A stretch of DNA of 40,723 nt from CAZPMT01 sp964587655 (GTDB taxonomy: Bacteria; Hydrogenedentota; Hydrogenedentia; Hydrogenedentales; SLHB01). Positions 24,581 through 31,967 of the stretch are shown one piece after another. Positions within the stretch are counted from its first letter, which is position 1; every line of letters begins with the position of its first letter. Location: positions 1-40,723 of the forward strand of contig CAZPMT010000038.1 of NCBI GenBank assembly GCA_964587655.1. The letters run 5' to 3'. The notes under the pieces are model-generated. The model was not told where the DNA came from. It was given only the letters and a program-made list of their open reading frames with translations, and did no database searches. Made by a program: the position numbers and the translations under genes.

Positions 24581-24671
24581 AGAACAGGCGAGGGTGTAAG
24601 ACGCGGGCGTGAACGGCGTGCTGGCGGGGCCGTGGGAATGCATGGTAGGATGCTCCGGGAGGTCGAGCGCG

Positions 24672-25652
24672 ATGGAATCACCGGCCATGAAGGTGATCGT
24701 GACGTTGGGAGTGGCGGCGTTTGTCATTCTCGGGCTTACGTCGATGGGGCTCAAGTGGATGATACATGGCGGGGGATCGCGTCGCGCCGTGGCGGCGCAA
24801 GAGAAGTCGCCCTTTGACGGGCGGCGCGCGTTCGAGGATCTTCGCAAGGTCGTCGGGTTCGGTCCGCGCGTCTCCGGTTCGGAGCCGCTGGCGGAAACCC
24901 GGGCATATATCAAGCGGGAGTTGGGGAAGGCCGGGCTGGCCGTGCGCGAACATGCGTTCGACGCGGATACGCCGATGGGAACGCGGAAAATGGTGAACGT
25001 CGTCGGGGTCGTCGAAGGGACGCGGCTGGGCGTGGTGCTGCTCAGCAATCATTACGATACGAAGTATTTCACGGATATCGTGTTCGTGGGCGCGAACGAC
25101 GGGGGATCGACGACGGCGTGGATGATCGAGATGGCGCGCGCGCTGGGACCGAAACGCGAGGGATTGTCCGTGTGGCTCTGCTTCTTTGACGGGGAGGAAG
25201 CGTTCCGCGAGTGGAGCGAGACGGACAGCCTGTACGGCAGCCGGGCCTTTGTGAAACACCTCAAGGAAGAAGGGACGCTGTCGCAGGTGCGGGTGGCGGT
25301 CAATGTGGACATGATCGGCGACTGTTACCTCGGCATCAAACGAGACAGCGCGGCCCCGGCGTGGCTGACGCGCGCCATCTGGGGCACAGCGCGCGACATG
25401 GGATACGGGGCGCATTTCCTTCCGTTCGGGCACGACGTCGTGGACGATCATGTGCCGTTTCGACGTGCCGGGATACCGGCGGCCGACATCATCGATTTCA
25501 CATACGGCCGGTCACAGGAGGAGCACCCGAGGAATTGGCATACGGCCAATGACACGCTCGACCGGGTGTGCCCGGACAGTTTGCAGGTCGTGGGGGACGT
25601 CATCTATCATGCGCTTCCGAAGATCGAGGCCGCTCTTGACGCGGGATCGTGA
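24672..25652 (+). CDS. M28-family glutaminyl-peptide cyclotransferase-like protein
   Basis: A 326-residue zinc enzyme with an N-terminal membrane helix (MKVIVTLGVAAFVILGL), so probably anchored facing the periplasm. Zinc and active-site regions of the M28/QC family are visible: SNHYDTKYF, GANDGGSTTAWMIE, FFDGEEAF followed by WSETDSLYGSRAF, NVDMIGD and NWHTANDTLD. The WS..DSLYGSR stretch is typical of glutaminyl cyclases, which form N-terminal pyroglutamate. An M28 aminopeptidase is the alternative. The ATG at 24672 follows GGGAGG with 9-base spacing; the frame is open further back but without a family-like sequence. Confidence 0.88.
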   Translation: MESPAMKVIVTLGVAAFVILGLTSMGLKWMIHGGGSRRAVAAQEKSPFDGRRAFEDLRKVVGFGPRVSGSEPLAETRAYIKRELGKAGLAVREHAFDADTPMGTRKMVNVVGVVEGTRLGVVLLSNHYDTKYFTDIVFVGANDGGSTTAWMIEMARALGPKREGLSVWLCFFDGEEAFREWSETDSLYGSRAFVKHLKEEGTLSQVRVAVNVDMIGDCYLGIKRDSAAPAWLTRAIWGTARDMGYGAHFLPFGHDVVDDHVPFRRAGIPAADIIDFTYGRSQEEHPRNWHTANDTLDRVCPDSLQVVGDVIYHALPKIEAALDAGS

Positions 25653-25672
25653 GGGCGTTGTCTTCAGGGCGT

Positions 25673-25743
25673 GTGGCAGCGTGGCAGCGGCGTCCTCGCC
25701 GCTGTGTCTTGGCTTTGGAAACGCGACGGGGACGTCGCGTCCA
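25673..25743. repeat. GC-rich double-hairpin repeat, single copy
   Basis: The unit starts at 25681 with GTGGCAGCGGCGTCCTCGCC and ends near 25743 after GACGTCGCGTCC. A truncated GTGGCAGC precedes it at 25673-25680, as if a second copy had begun. It separates the M28 gene from the GAF kinase gene. It is the same family as 9449-9606 and 29006-29198. Confidence 0.85.
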
Positions 25744-25768
25744 CTTTTGCGGGGAAGGGTAAGCGTTC

Positions 25769-27073
25769 ATGACGCCGGACCGCGACATTCCATGGCTGCG
25801 GGACGTTTCGCCGCCCGTATTATGGACAGACATACGGGCGGAGGACATCCGCCGGATCGTCGACGCGTTGTACCGGGTCCACGGTCTCATCTCAGTCATC
25901 ACGGACCTGCACACCCTGCTCGAACGGATCATGGAGGAGAGCAAGCGGGTCGCAAACGCGGAAGCGTGCTCCTTGATGCTCTATGACGCGGACGCGCAGG
26001 AGCTATACTTCCAGGTTGCCCAGGGGGAAACGGGTGATCAACAGGCCCTCAAACGACAGGTGCGGCTGAAGCTGGACCAAGGCATCGCGGGCGTCGCGGC
26101 CAGGACACGGCAATCGGTCAACGTGCCGGACGCGACAAAGGACCCGCGATTTTACGCCACGGCCGACGAGATCTCCGGGTTCCGGACGCGGTCCGTGCTG
26201 GCCGTGCCGTTGGTTGATCGCGACACGCTCGTGGGGGTCGTGGAACTGCTGAACAAGGATGGCGGGGGTGCTTTTACGGTGGCGGACCTGCGTGTGATGG
26301 AGATGTTCTCTGCGCTGGCGGCCTCGTCCATTGTCAACGCGCGTCTTATCGAGGATAACCTGCGGGCCGAGCGCATGGCGGCCATCGGCGAGGCTGTTGC
26401 GGGGCTTTCACACTACATCAAGAACCTGATCACCGGCATGTCCAACAGCACGGAGCTGATTGACGCCGGGTTGAGGGAAAACAAGCGCGAGGTGGTTGAC
26501 ACCGTCTGGCCGATCTTCAAGCGGATTGTGAAGCGCATGTCCATTTTCGTGAAGGACATGCTGGCTTTTTCGAAACCGCGGAAGCCGGTGCGCGAGCTCT
26601 GCAACGTGCAGGCGCTGATCGACGAGGCCGCGGAGACTTTCCAGGGCCTGACGCCGCAACAGAAGACCGCCCTCGAGGTGGACGCTGCCGAAGCGGATGT
26701 TCCCGTTTACGTGGACCCCCGAGGCCTGTTCAGTTGCCTGCTGAATCTCCTGACCAACGCGAGAGACGCCGTTCCCGCGGACAACGGCAGAATACGCATC
26801 GTCGCGCGCGTGCTGAAAGAGGGGCCGGCCTCGGACTTGGTGATCGAGGTGGCGGACAACGGTCCCGGAATACCCGATGATCAGCTTCGTCTTGTTTTTG
26901 AGCCGTTCTTCTCTACGAAGGGTTCTATGGGCACGGGTTTGGGTCTCGCCGTAACACGAAAAACGGTGCGAGAGCACGGCGGCGACATTACGGTAAGCCG
27001 TTCTCCGGAAGGAGGCGCGCTGTTCCGAATTGTCCTGCCGGACGCGGGCCGTAAACCGGAACGTCACGGATAG
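25769..27073 (+). CDS. GAF-domain histidine kinase, soluble
   Basis: A 434-residue cytoplasmic sensor kinase with no membrane helix. A GAF domain covers about residues 40-195 (NAEACSLMLYDADAQELYF, LDQGIAGVAARTRQSVNVPD, VLAVPLVDRD). The dimerisation helix carries the putative phosphoacceptor H215 in GLSHYIKNLITGM, not the common HE.RNP form. The HATPase domain has NLLTNARDAV, VADNGPGIPDD and GTGLGLAVTRK. No response regulator is adjacent, so it is an orphan kinase here. The ATG at 25769 follows GGGGAAGGG. Confidence 0.88.
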   Translation: MTPDRDIPWLRDVSPPVLWTDIRAEDIRRIVDALYRVHGLISVITDLHTLLERIMEESKRVANAEACSLMLYDADAQELYFQVAQGETGDQQALKRQVRLKLDQGIAGVAARTRQSVNVPDATKDPRFYATADEISGFRTRSVLAVPLVDRDTLVGVVELLNKDGGGAFTVADLRVMEMFSALAASSIVNARLIEDNLRAERMAAIGEAVAGLSHYIKNLITGMSNSTELIDAGLRENKREVVDTVWPIFKRIVKRMSIFVKDMLAFSKPRKPVRELCNVQALIDEAAETFQGLTPQQKTALEVDAAEADVPVYVDPRGLFSCLLNLLTNARDAVPADNGRIRIVARVLKEGPASDLVIEVADNGPGIPDDQLRLVFEPFFSTKGSMGTGLGLAVTRKTVREHGGDITVSRSPEGGALFRIVLPDAGRKPERHG

Positions 27074-27214
27074 GGTGAGGCGCGGCGCCGCCCAATCCGC
27101 GGCAACGCGTGCGAGGTTCAATGAAATGATGCAATCCGCGATGTTAGAATGGCGGGACGGTTGTGAGACGGGTGCTTCTTTTGGTTTGGCATAGACGAGG
27201 CCCATTACGAAGGA

Positions 27215-27487
27215 ATGTTGATTGTGTCGAAGGAGAGTTGGCTGAAGTTTGACGCGGCTGGATGGTTCTTCTGGCTGATTGTGTTTATCGTGCTGGTTGG
27301 ACCGTGCATCTACGGGACCTGGCATATCGTTTATTCCACCGCACCCCGGACCGTCCCGATCGTTGTGGGATTGGTGCTTGCGGCCGTTGGGGCCGGGGTG
27401 GTCTCGTGGGCCGTGAACGCGGTCATGCAGCACCGGCAAAAGAAGCAGCGTATCGCGCGACGGAAGAAGGTCCGAAAACAGAAATGA
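27215..27487 (+). CDS. Small two-helix membrane protein
   Basis: A 90-residue protein with two hydrophobic helices (WFFWLIVFIVLVGPCIYGTW and VPIVVGLVLAAVGAGVVSWA) and a strongly basic C-terminal tail (HRQKKQRIARRKKVRKQK) that should face the cytoplasm. It follows ACGAAGGA, with a second possible start at GTG 27224. It lies 19 bases before the TPR/zinc-ribbon membrane protein, so they are likely an operon. I do not recognise the family. Confidence 0.7.
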   Translation: MLIVSKESWLKFDAAGWFFWLIVFIVLVGPCIYGTWHIVYSTAPRTVPIVVGLVLAAVGAGVVSWAVNAVMQHRQKKQRIARRKKVRKQK

Positions 27488-27506
27488 ACGGAGCAGGGAA
27501 CTTTCC

Positions 27507-28997
27507 ATGACCGACATCGTGGAACTGACGAAATACGTCGAGATGAACGCTAACGACCATGATCGTCGCTGGCACTTGGCCAAGAAACTGTACGCGGCTG
27601 GTGAGTATCGTTCCGCACTGGGGCACCTGCTCATTCTCCAGACCAACTGGACCCCAAAGGTGAACGTCATGCGTTATCTGTCCGCAACGTACTATCGCCT
27701 GGAGCGGTACGATGAAGCCATTTCCGAGCTAAGAGCCGGTATCGAGGAGTGGCCGGAGGAGATCCCCCTGCGCGAACAGTTGGCGCGCGTGTTGGAGGTC
27801 GCCGGACGCTACGAGGAAGCCATCGCCGCATGGGAGGCCCTCATCAGGCAAAATCCCAACAACAGCATGGCGAGGCGGCTCTTGAAGAAACTGCGGGAAG
27901 CCAAGCCGGGACAGGGGGAGGCCGGACGGACGGGGCCGGCGCCTGGCGTTGTTGACGGCGGGATCGGGGCGGCGATTGGAAGCGCGTGTCCGAGTTGCGG
28001 CGCCCAGAACAGCGAAGAGTTCGACCGCTGCTGGAAGTGCCATGCGCCGCTCGCGACGTACGGAATGCCGGATTTTGACTCGAAACCCCCGGCGAAACCA
28101 CCGCTTTCACGTCCGCCGCAGTGGCCCGTGTTGTACATTCTCTGCGGTGTGGCGGCCGTTGCGATCTTGTGCTTCGGCGGCTATCTCTCCATACCGCTGA
28201 TGATGGTGCTGCGCGGGTCGGGCGAGAACCCGGCGACCGTCTGCTCAGTCCGCGAAGTCTTCAACAGCGACCTGCTTCAGACCCGGATCGCCACCGGCTT
28301 GATGCTGCTGGTTGTGTGGCCCGTCGTGCTGTGGCTCGCCGTGGCGTTGATGCAGCCGGGATTGGCGGCCCGCGGTCCTATCCTTGTCGGGATCCTGATG
28401 GCCTCGATCGGCTACCTCACTTTCTGGAGCGCCCCGAGTGAGATGCCCTACGCTTTTCTGAGCGTGCTATTCCTGGCCATCGTCCCCATCATGGGCGTGC
28501 TTCGGCTTCGTTTCTTGCATGCCATGGCGGTATGGCTGGTCCAGGCGACGGTTGTCATGGGTTCCGTACTCGCATCCGTGTGCGCACTCGAAAGCGCCAC
28601 TTTCCTCATGGAGTTTCCCGCCTTGATGCACTACGCGGACGTGCATGACGACGTGCGGAACTACGGAGGCGAGGTGGGGCGGCTATCGGTCCCGTCACTG
28701 TACATCCCGGTCGATACGAACATCCGTTGGGAATCCACGGGATCAACGTGGCTTGATAAGAAGGCGGAACGGGCGGACTTCGAAATCGCAAGTGACGCCC
28801 CAATTCCCGGCCTCACGGTCGAGATCAAAGACCAGACCGGAACGGCGTTTTACAATCACGCGACCGCGACGCCATACAAGTTCACGTTCGACAAGGTGGC
28901 GCCGGGCGCCAGCTATAAGCTCATGATCACGGGCCAGGATAACGCGAAACTGGACGTGACCGTTCGCGGATTGATGAATGCCCGCTTCTGGAATTAG
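27507..28997 (+). CDS. TPR protein with zinc ribbon and membrane domain
   Basis: A 496-residue protein in four parts. Residues 1-140 are TPR-like helical repeats (RYDEAISELRAGIEEWPEE, RYEEAIAAWEALIRQNPNN). Residues 158-180 are a zinc ribbon with C161, C164, C175 and C178 (CPSCG...CWKC). About residues 208-370 hold five or so hydrophobic spans. The C-terminal 120 residues look like a beta-rich domain beginning SLYIPVDTNIRWEST. The ATG at 27507 follows GGAGCAGGGAAC. I do not recognise the whole architecture; a membrane-linked assembly or stress-sensing role is only a guess. Confidence 0.8.
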   Translation: MTDIVELTKYVEMNANDHDRRWHLAKKLYAAGEYRSALGHLLILQTNWTPKVNVMRYLSATYYRLERYDEAISELRAGIEEWPEEIPLREQLARVLEVAGRYEEAIAAWEALIRQNPNNSMARRLLKKLREAKPGQGEAGRTGPAPGVVDGGIGAAIGSACPSCGAQNSEEFDRCWKCHAPLATYGMPDFDSKPPAKPPLSRPPQWPVLYILCGVAAVAILCFGGYLSIPLMMVLRGSGENPATVCSVREVFNSDLLQTRIATGLMLLVVWPVVLWLAVALMQPGLAARGPILVGILMASIGYLTFWSAPSEMPYAFLSVLFLAIVPIMGVLRLRFLHAMAVWLVQATVVMGSVLASVCALESATFLMEFPALMHYADVHDDVRNYGGEVGRLSVPSLYIPVDTNIRWESTGSTWLDKKAERADFEIASDAPIPGLTVEIKDQTGTAFYNHATATPYKFTFDKVAPGASYKLMITGQDNAKLDVTVRGLMNARFWN

Positions 28998-29005
28998 GCT
29001 CCTCC

Positions 29006-29198
29006 GTGGCAGCGGCGTCCTCGCCGCTTTGTTCCGGCCTCAGAGACGCGACGGGGACGTCGCGTCTACGTGGCAGCGGCGTCCTCGCCGCTTTGTTCCG
29101 GCCTCAGAGACGCGACGGGGACGTCGCGTCTACGTGGCAGCGGCGTCCTCGCCGCTTTGTTTCGGCCTCAGAAACGCGACGGGGACGTCGCGTCTACG
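29006..29198. repeat. Three tandem copies of the GC-rich double-hairpin repeat
   Basis: Copies begin at 29006, 29070 and 29134 with an exact 64-base period and are nearly identical. Each has hairpin 1 (GCGGCG TCCT CGCCGC) and hairpin 2 (GACGCGACG / CGTCGCGTC). The array fills the convergent gap. The last copy supplies the final ten codons and the stop of the membrane protein gene on the minus strand. It is not a CRISPR: the whole period is conserved and there are no variable spacers. Confidence 0.92.
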
Positions 29199-31018
29199 CG
29201 GGATTGCGCCTCGATAAGCCCCTTTGCTTCCGGATTGCCCGGCCAGCGCGTGAGGCATTCCGCGGCCCAACGGTAAGTCTCCTCCCGATCCCCGCGTTTC
29301 GCGGAAAGAATGGCGAGTGCAAGATAGATGTCGCCGGTGTCGAGTCCCCTCAATGCCGCCACGAGTTCCCGATTTGCTTCATCATCGAGACCGGCCTCGG
29401 CCAACGCAAAACCGTATTCCTTGTGCGCGAGGGCGTTCGGCCACGGATAGTTGACCGCGTGCGCGTAACGCGAAATGTCCGCTTGCGGTCCAAGGTGTGC
29501 GTCCTCCGCGGCGCGCAGCAGATAGCTCGGGATGTGAACGGCGGCGATCAGGAACGCGCTCAGAGCCAACGCGTAAAAGTAGGGACAGTAACCTCTTTTA
29601 TGAGCCAGAGACTTCCAGTACGACCTGGTTGTGTCCGGCCGCGGGGGCCTCTGATTCATAAAAGAGGTTACTGTCCCTACTTTTACCTGGAGCAAGATGC
29701 CGACGAGAAGAAGGCCGGCGAAAGCATGAGGCGGGCTGTCGAATGGACCATTGAAGAGCGCAAATGCGATAAGGGCAAGCAACGCTCCCAACGCGGGGCC
29801 TTGAGACGGTCCGCGGCCCGTCTCGGAAAGAATCGCCCGAACGACGCGCGCCCCCATCCAAAACCAGCACGCAATGCCGGCAAGCCCCGTTTCGGCCAGC
29901 AAACGCAACGGTTCGGAATGGGGTTGGTCGGCGTGGAATTCCCCTAGAATGTGCTGGTTTCCGCCGGGTCCTTGCACGGACACGCCCAAGTACCGCGGAC
30001 TCCAGTAACCGTAGTTGTTCAAGCCCACGCCGAGAATCGGTGCATCGAGGATCATATCCAGCGTCCCATGCCACATCCACAGACGGGTCTGGACGCCTCG
30101 GTCCTCGATCTTGAAAGCAGTGATGACTCGATGGAGCGTCGCCTCGGGGGTCATCCACAGCGTAATCGCCATGACCAGAGCGACAAGTCCCGCTACCGCG
30201 GGAACGTGTCTGGAGACGCCATATCGCATCATTTCTCCCTCGGAGGGGCCAGACGGCTTCGCCGAAAGCACCGCCGCGGCGCCGAGGCATGCCGCGAGCC
30301 ACGCCGTGCGCGAGCCGGAGATCATGATGCCCGGGATGACCACGGCAAGCCCGAGCAGCGCAGGGTAGTTGAGGCCTTGGCGCCGCAGCACACAGTTTGT
30401 CGTGGCCACAGTTTGTCGAACGGAGACAAACTGTTGACAAACTGTGCCATGAATCAGGATGGGAACGCCCAGCGCCAGGTAGCCACCATAGAGATCCTGG
30501 TTGCCGAACACGGAGTAGACCCTCTGCGTGTATTGCGCGAACACGGGGAACAGGACCGGGCATAGACCCGTGTACTGAACCAGGCCGAGCGCGGCCACTA
30601 ATGCGGCCGAAACGCCGATCGATCCAATCACCCGCATCCGCCATTCCTCTCGCGACAGCAGATCAAAAACCAGCGTCGCGCCAAGGAGCAACAGTTGCCA
30701 CGAGGCCGCTTTCGTTATGGCCTCCGATGGCGACCTCGCCTGTACCGCGAACACGCCCGCGAGCGCGACCGCAACGAACACCCACAACGGAAGGAACGCC
30801 GTGAAGCCGCCTCTTCCGGCATTCCTGGAAGCGGTCGCCAACAGCGCGATCAGGATGACGGAAACGCACAGGACGCCTTCCTTCACGTGGAGAAAGGAGG
30901 TGAAACGAAACGAATACGCAGAAGCGCAGATCACAAGGGACAGACAGAGAACGGCCCCACGCCACGCGTCCGCACTGGCGGGCATCCAGAGCACCGGCTG
31001 TCGGGATATGTTCTTCAT
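29168..31018 (-). CDS. O-antigen ligase/polymerase-like membrane protein with C-terminal TPR
   Basis: About 616 residues with ten or more hydrophobic helices, a Wzy_C-type central region (IPGIMISGSRTAWLAACLGA) and a periplasmic-loop-like stretch (GVGLNNYGYWSPRYLG... HSEPLRLLAETGLAG). A soluble C-terminal region has TPR-like helices (ALAEAGLDDEANRELVAAL). Such proteins join or polymerise lipid-linked glycans, or act in glycosylation. Residues 445-482 are encoded by palindromic element A, inserted in frame between two membrane helices. Another palindrome lies near residues 191-211, and the last ten residues come from the GC-rich repeat. The start is uncertain: ATG 31018 or GTG 31039, neither with a clear binding site. 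It may still be functional, but it is heavily invaded by repeats. Confidence 0.82.
   Translation of the reverse strand: MKNISRQPVLWMPASADAWRGAVLCLSLVICASAYSFRFTSFLHVKEGVLCVSVILIALLATASRNAGRGGFTAFLPLWVFVAVALAGVFAVQARSPSEAITKAASWQLLLLGATLVFDLLSREEWRMRVIGSIGVSAALVAALGLVQYTGLCPVLFPVFAQYTQRVYSVFGNQDLYGGYLALGVPILIHGTVCQQFVSVRQTVATTNCVLRRQGLNYPALLGLAVVIPGIMISGSRTAWLAACLGAAAVLSAKPSGPSEGEMMRYGVSRHVPAVAGLVALVMAITLWMTPEATLHRVITAFKIEDRGVQTRLWMWHGTLDMILDAPILGVGLNNYGYWSPRYLGVSVQGPGGNQHILGEFHADQPHSEPLRLLAETGLAGIACWFWMGARVVRAILSETGRGPSQGPALGALLALIAFALFNGPFDSPPHAFAGLLLVGILLQVKVGTVTSFMNQRPPRPDTTRSYWKSLAHKRGYCPYFYALALSAFLIAAVHIPSYLLRAAEDAHLGPQADISRYAHAVNYPWPNALAHKEYGFALAEAGLDDEANRELVAALRGLDTGDIYLALAILSAKRGDREETYRWAAECLTRWPGNPEAKGLIEAQSRVDATSPSRF
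29573..29686. repeat. Palindromic element A, copy 3 (inside the ligase-like gene)
   Basis: A perfect 31-bp inverted repeat: left arm 29573-29603, right arm 29656-29686, with the same outer sequence AAAAGTAGGGACAGTAACC as the other copies but a different inner arm (TCTTTTATGA). The total of 114 bases is 38 codons, so the host frame is preserved; it begins exactly on a codon boundary and reads VKVGTVTSFMNQ onward. Confidence 0.93.
30391..30446. repeat. Nested double palindrome (QFV..QTV element) in the ligase-like gene
   Basis: Outer arms CACAGTTTGTC (30391-30401) / GACAAACTGTG (30436-30446) enclose inner arms CACAGTTTGTC (30407-30417) / GACAAACTGT (30425-30434) with a 7-base loop. The inner unit matches the one at 6706-6736 in arm sequence, loop length and reading frame (QFVSVRQTV here). 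It seems to be one element inserted within another or a tandem duplication. Confidence 0.8.
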
Positions 31019-31136
31019 GCGCCGCCGGCATGCTAACACAGCCGGGTAAGACCGGCAAACCCTCTTGAGGTAGCTGGCGAACGAATTCCCGGGATGACCA
31101 CCAAATATCGTGAAGAATTATCGGCGGAGGGAATGA

Positions 31137-31284
31137 AAATGGGGACCCGCTTGTTACTTAAAGTGACTATGATTGGCGCCGTTCCCCCCGGCCCTCATAG
31201 TAACAGTCTCAAATGACTGGTTCCCACCATTGGCGAGTGCACTTGGGCAGTCCCCCCGCTGCCCGCACTCGCCTCCTATTTTTT
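31137..31284 (+). ncRNA. Candidate structured small RNA ending in an intrinsic terminator
   Basis: GTTACT near 31154 can pair with AGTAAC near 31199, ACTATGA near 31166 with TCATAGT near 31194, and GGGACC near 31142 with GGTTCCC near 31219. The segment ends in a strong hairpin: GGCGAGTGC (31232-31240) / GCACTCGCC (31265-31273) with inner stem GGGCAG/CTGCCC, followed by TCCTATTTTTT. It matches no RNA family that I recognise; tmRNA, RNase P and SRP signatures are absent. Confidence 0.35.
31232..31284 (+). terminator. Strong Rho-independent terminator
   Basis: A 9-bp outer stem (31232-31240 with 31265-31273) and a 6-bp inner stem (31245-31250 with 31259-31264) are followed within five bases by six T residues (31279-31284). 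No annotated gene lies directly upstream on this strand, which argues for an unannotated transcript. Confidence 0.7.
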
Positions 31285-31967
31285 CATCAAGTGGGTGCGA
31301 CAATCGCAAGCGTGCTAGAAGCGGGACAGGAAATTCATCAACCCCTCAGGAGCCGATTTCGAAGCGACGACGAATGGACGAAGGAAAAGCGTAGCCAACT
31401 TCCGAATCCTGGCGGCTCTAAACCCACGGCGGAATATAGGTTAACGATCCTGGAATGGCTTTCCAAGGCTTCCTGGTAGAACCCTCCCCAAAAGTCCGAT
31501 GGGGTTTTCTTTGTGGGCTCAACGGCTCGGTGGTGCATAGTGTTGCCCCTTTCCGCAAATTGCTCATCTGGAATGCGACGCTTCCGCTGGCATTGCCCAA
31601 GCAATTGGCGAGCCAAGAAGGGGTATTGTGCTTAACTCTTATCATAGAACTGAGTTAAGTGCTACGCGTCAACCGGACGGCCCTGCACGTTCTTGAACGC
31701 TGTGAAGTCCCACTGTCCACATTGTACAAGAGTGATTGTGTGCCTCAAACCGGCGGCATTGACGATGAGGGCGAACTGATGGAAAGCCAGAACGTGGCCG
31801 AAGGTCAACTCAGCCCCCTTGCCAAGATGGACCCGGCGGGCGTTTCACTCTTGGACCGCCATCCGCTTCATTTCGTGACCGCCGCGCACAACGCGCTCTC
31901 CTCTCTCCCTTGGTTGCAAGTATCGCATGCACCGTCAGAGTCCTTTCTATGGATAAGGCAAGATGAC

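Larger units (their letters stand above)
31019..31967. other. About 0.95 kb without a convincing protein gene
   Basis: Several 60-113 codon frames cross this stretch on both strands, but none has a good ribosome binding site, family motif or consistent composition. Contents seen: a structured, terminator-ended segment at 31137-31284, a second weak terminator-like hairpin (CCCCA 31486-31490 / TGGGG 31500-31504 then TTTTCTTT), and a hairpin CTTAACTC (31631-31638) / GAGTTAAG (31652-31659). Base composition looks less GC-rich than around it. It may hold small RNAs or decayed transferred DNA. Confidence 0.5.

Noticed and set aside
29006..29198. Regular 64-base repeats resembling a CRISPR array
   Set aside because: The entire 64-base unit is conserved, there are no variable spacers, and there are no cas genes.
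29006..29947. Open frames running through the GC-rich repeat (repeated MAAASSPLC-type starts)
   Set aside because: They arise from the repeat itself and recur wherever it does; no protein family and no constant downstream sequence.
31019..31967. Several 60-113 codon frames, for example 31659-32000 (+) and 31338-31616 (-)
   Set aside because: No convincing ribosome binding sites or motifs; the frames conflict with one another and with the structured RNA candidate.
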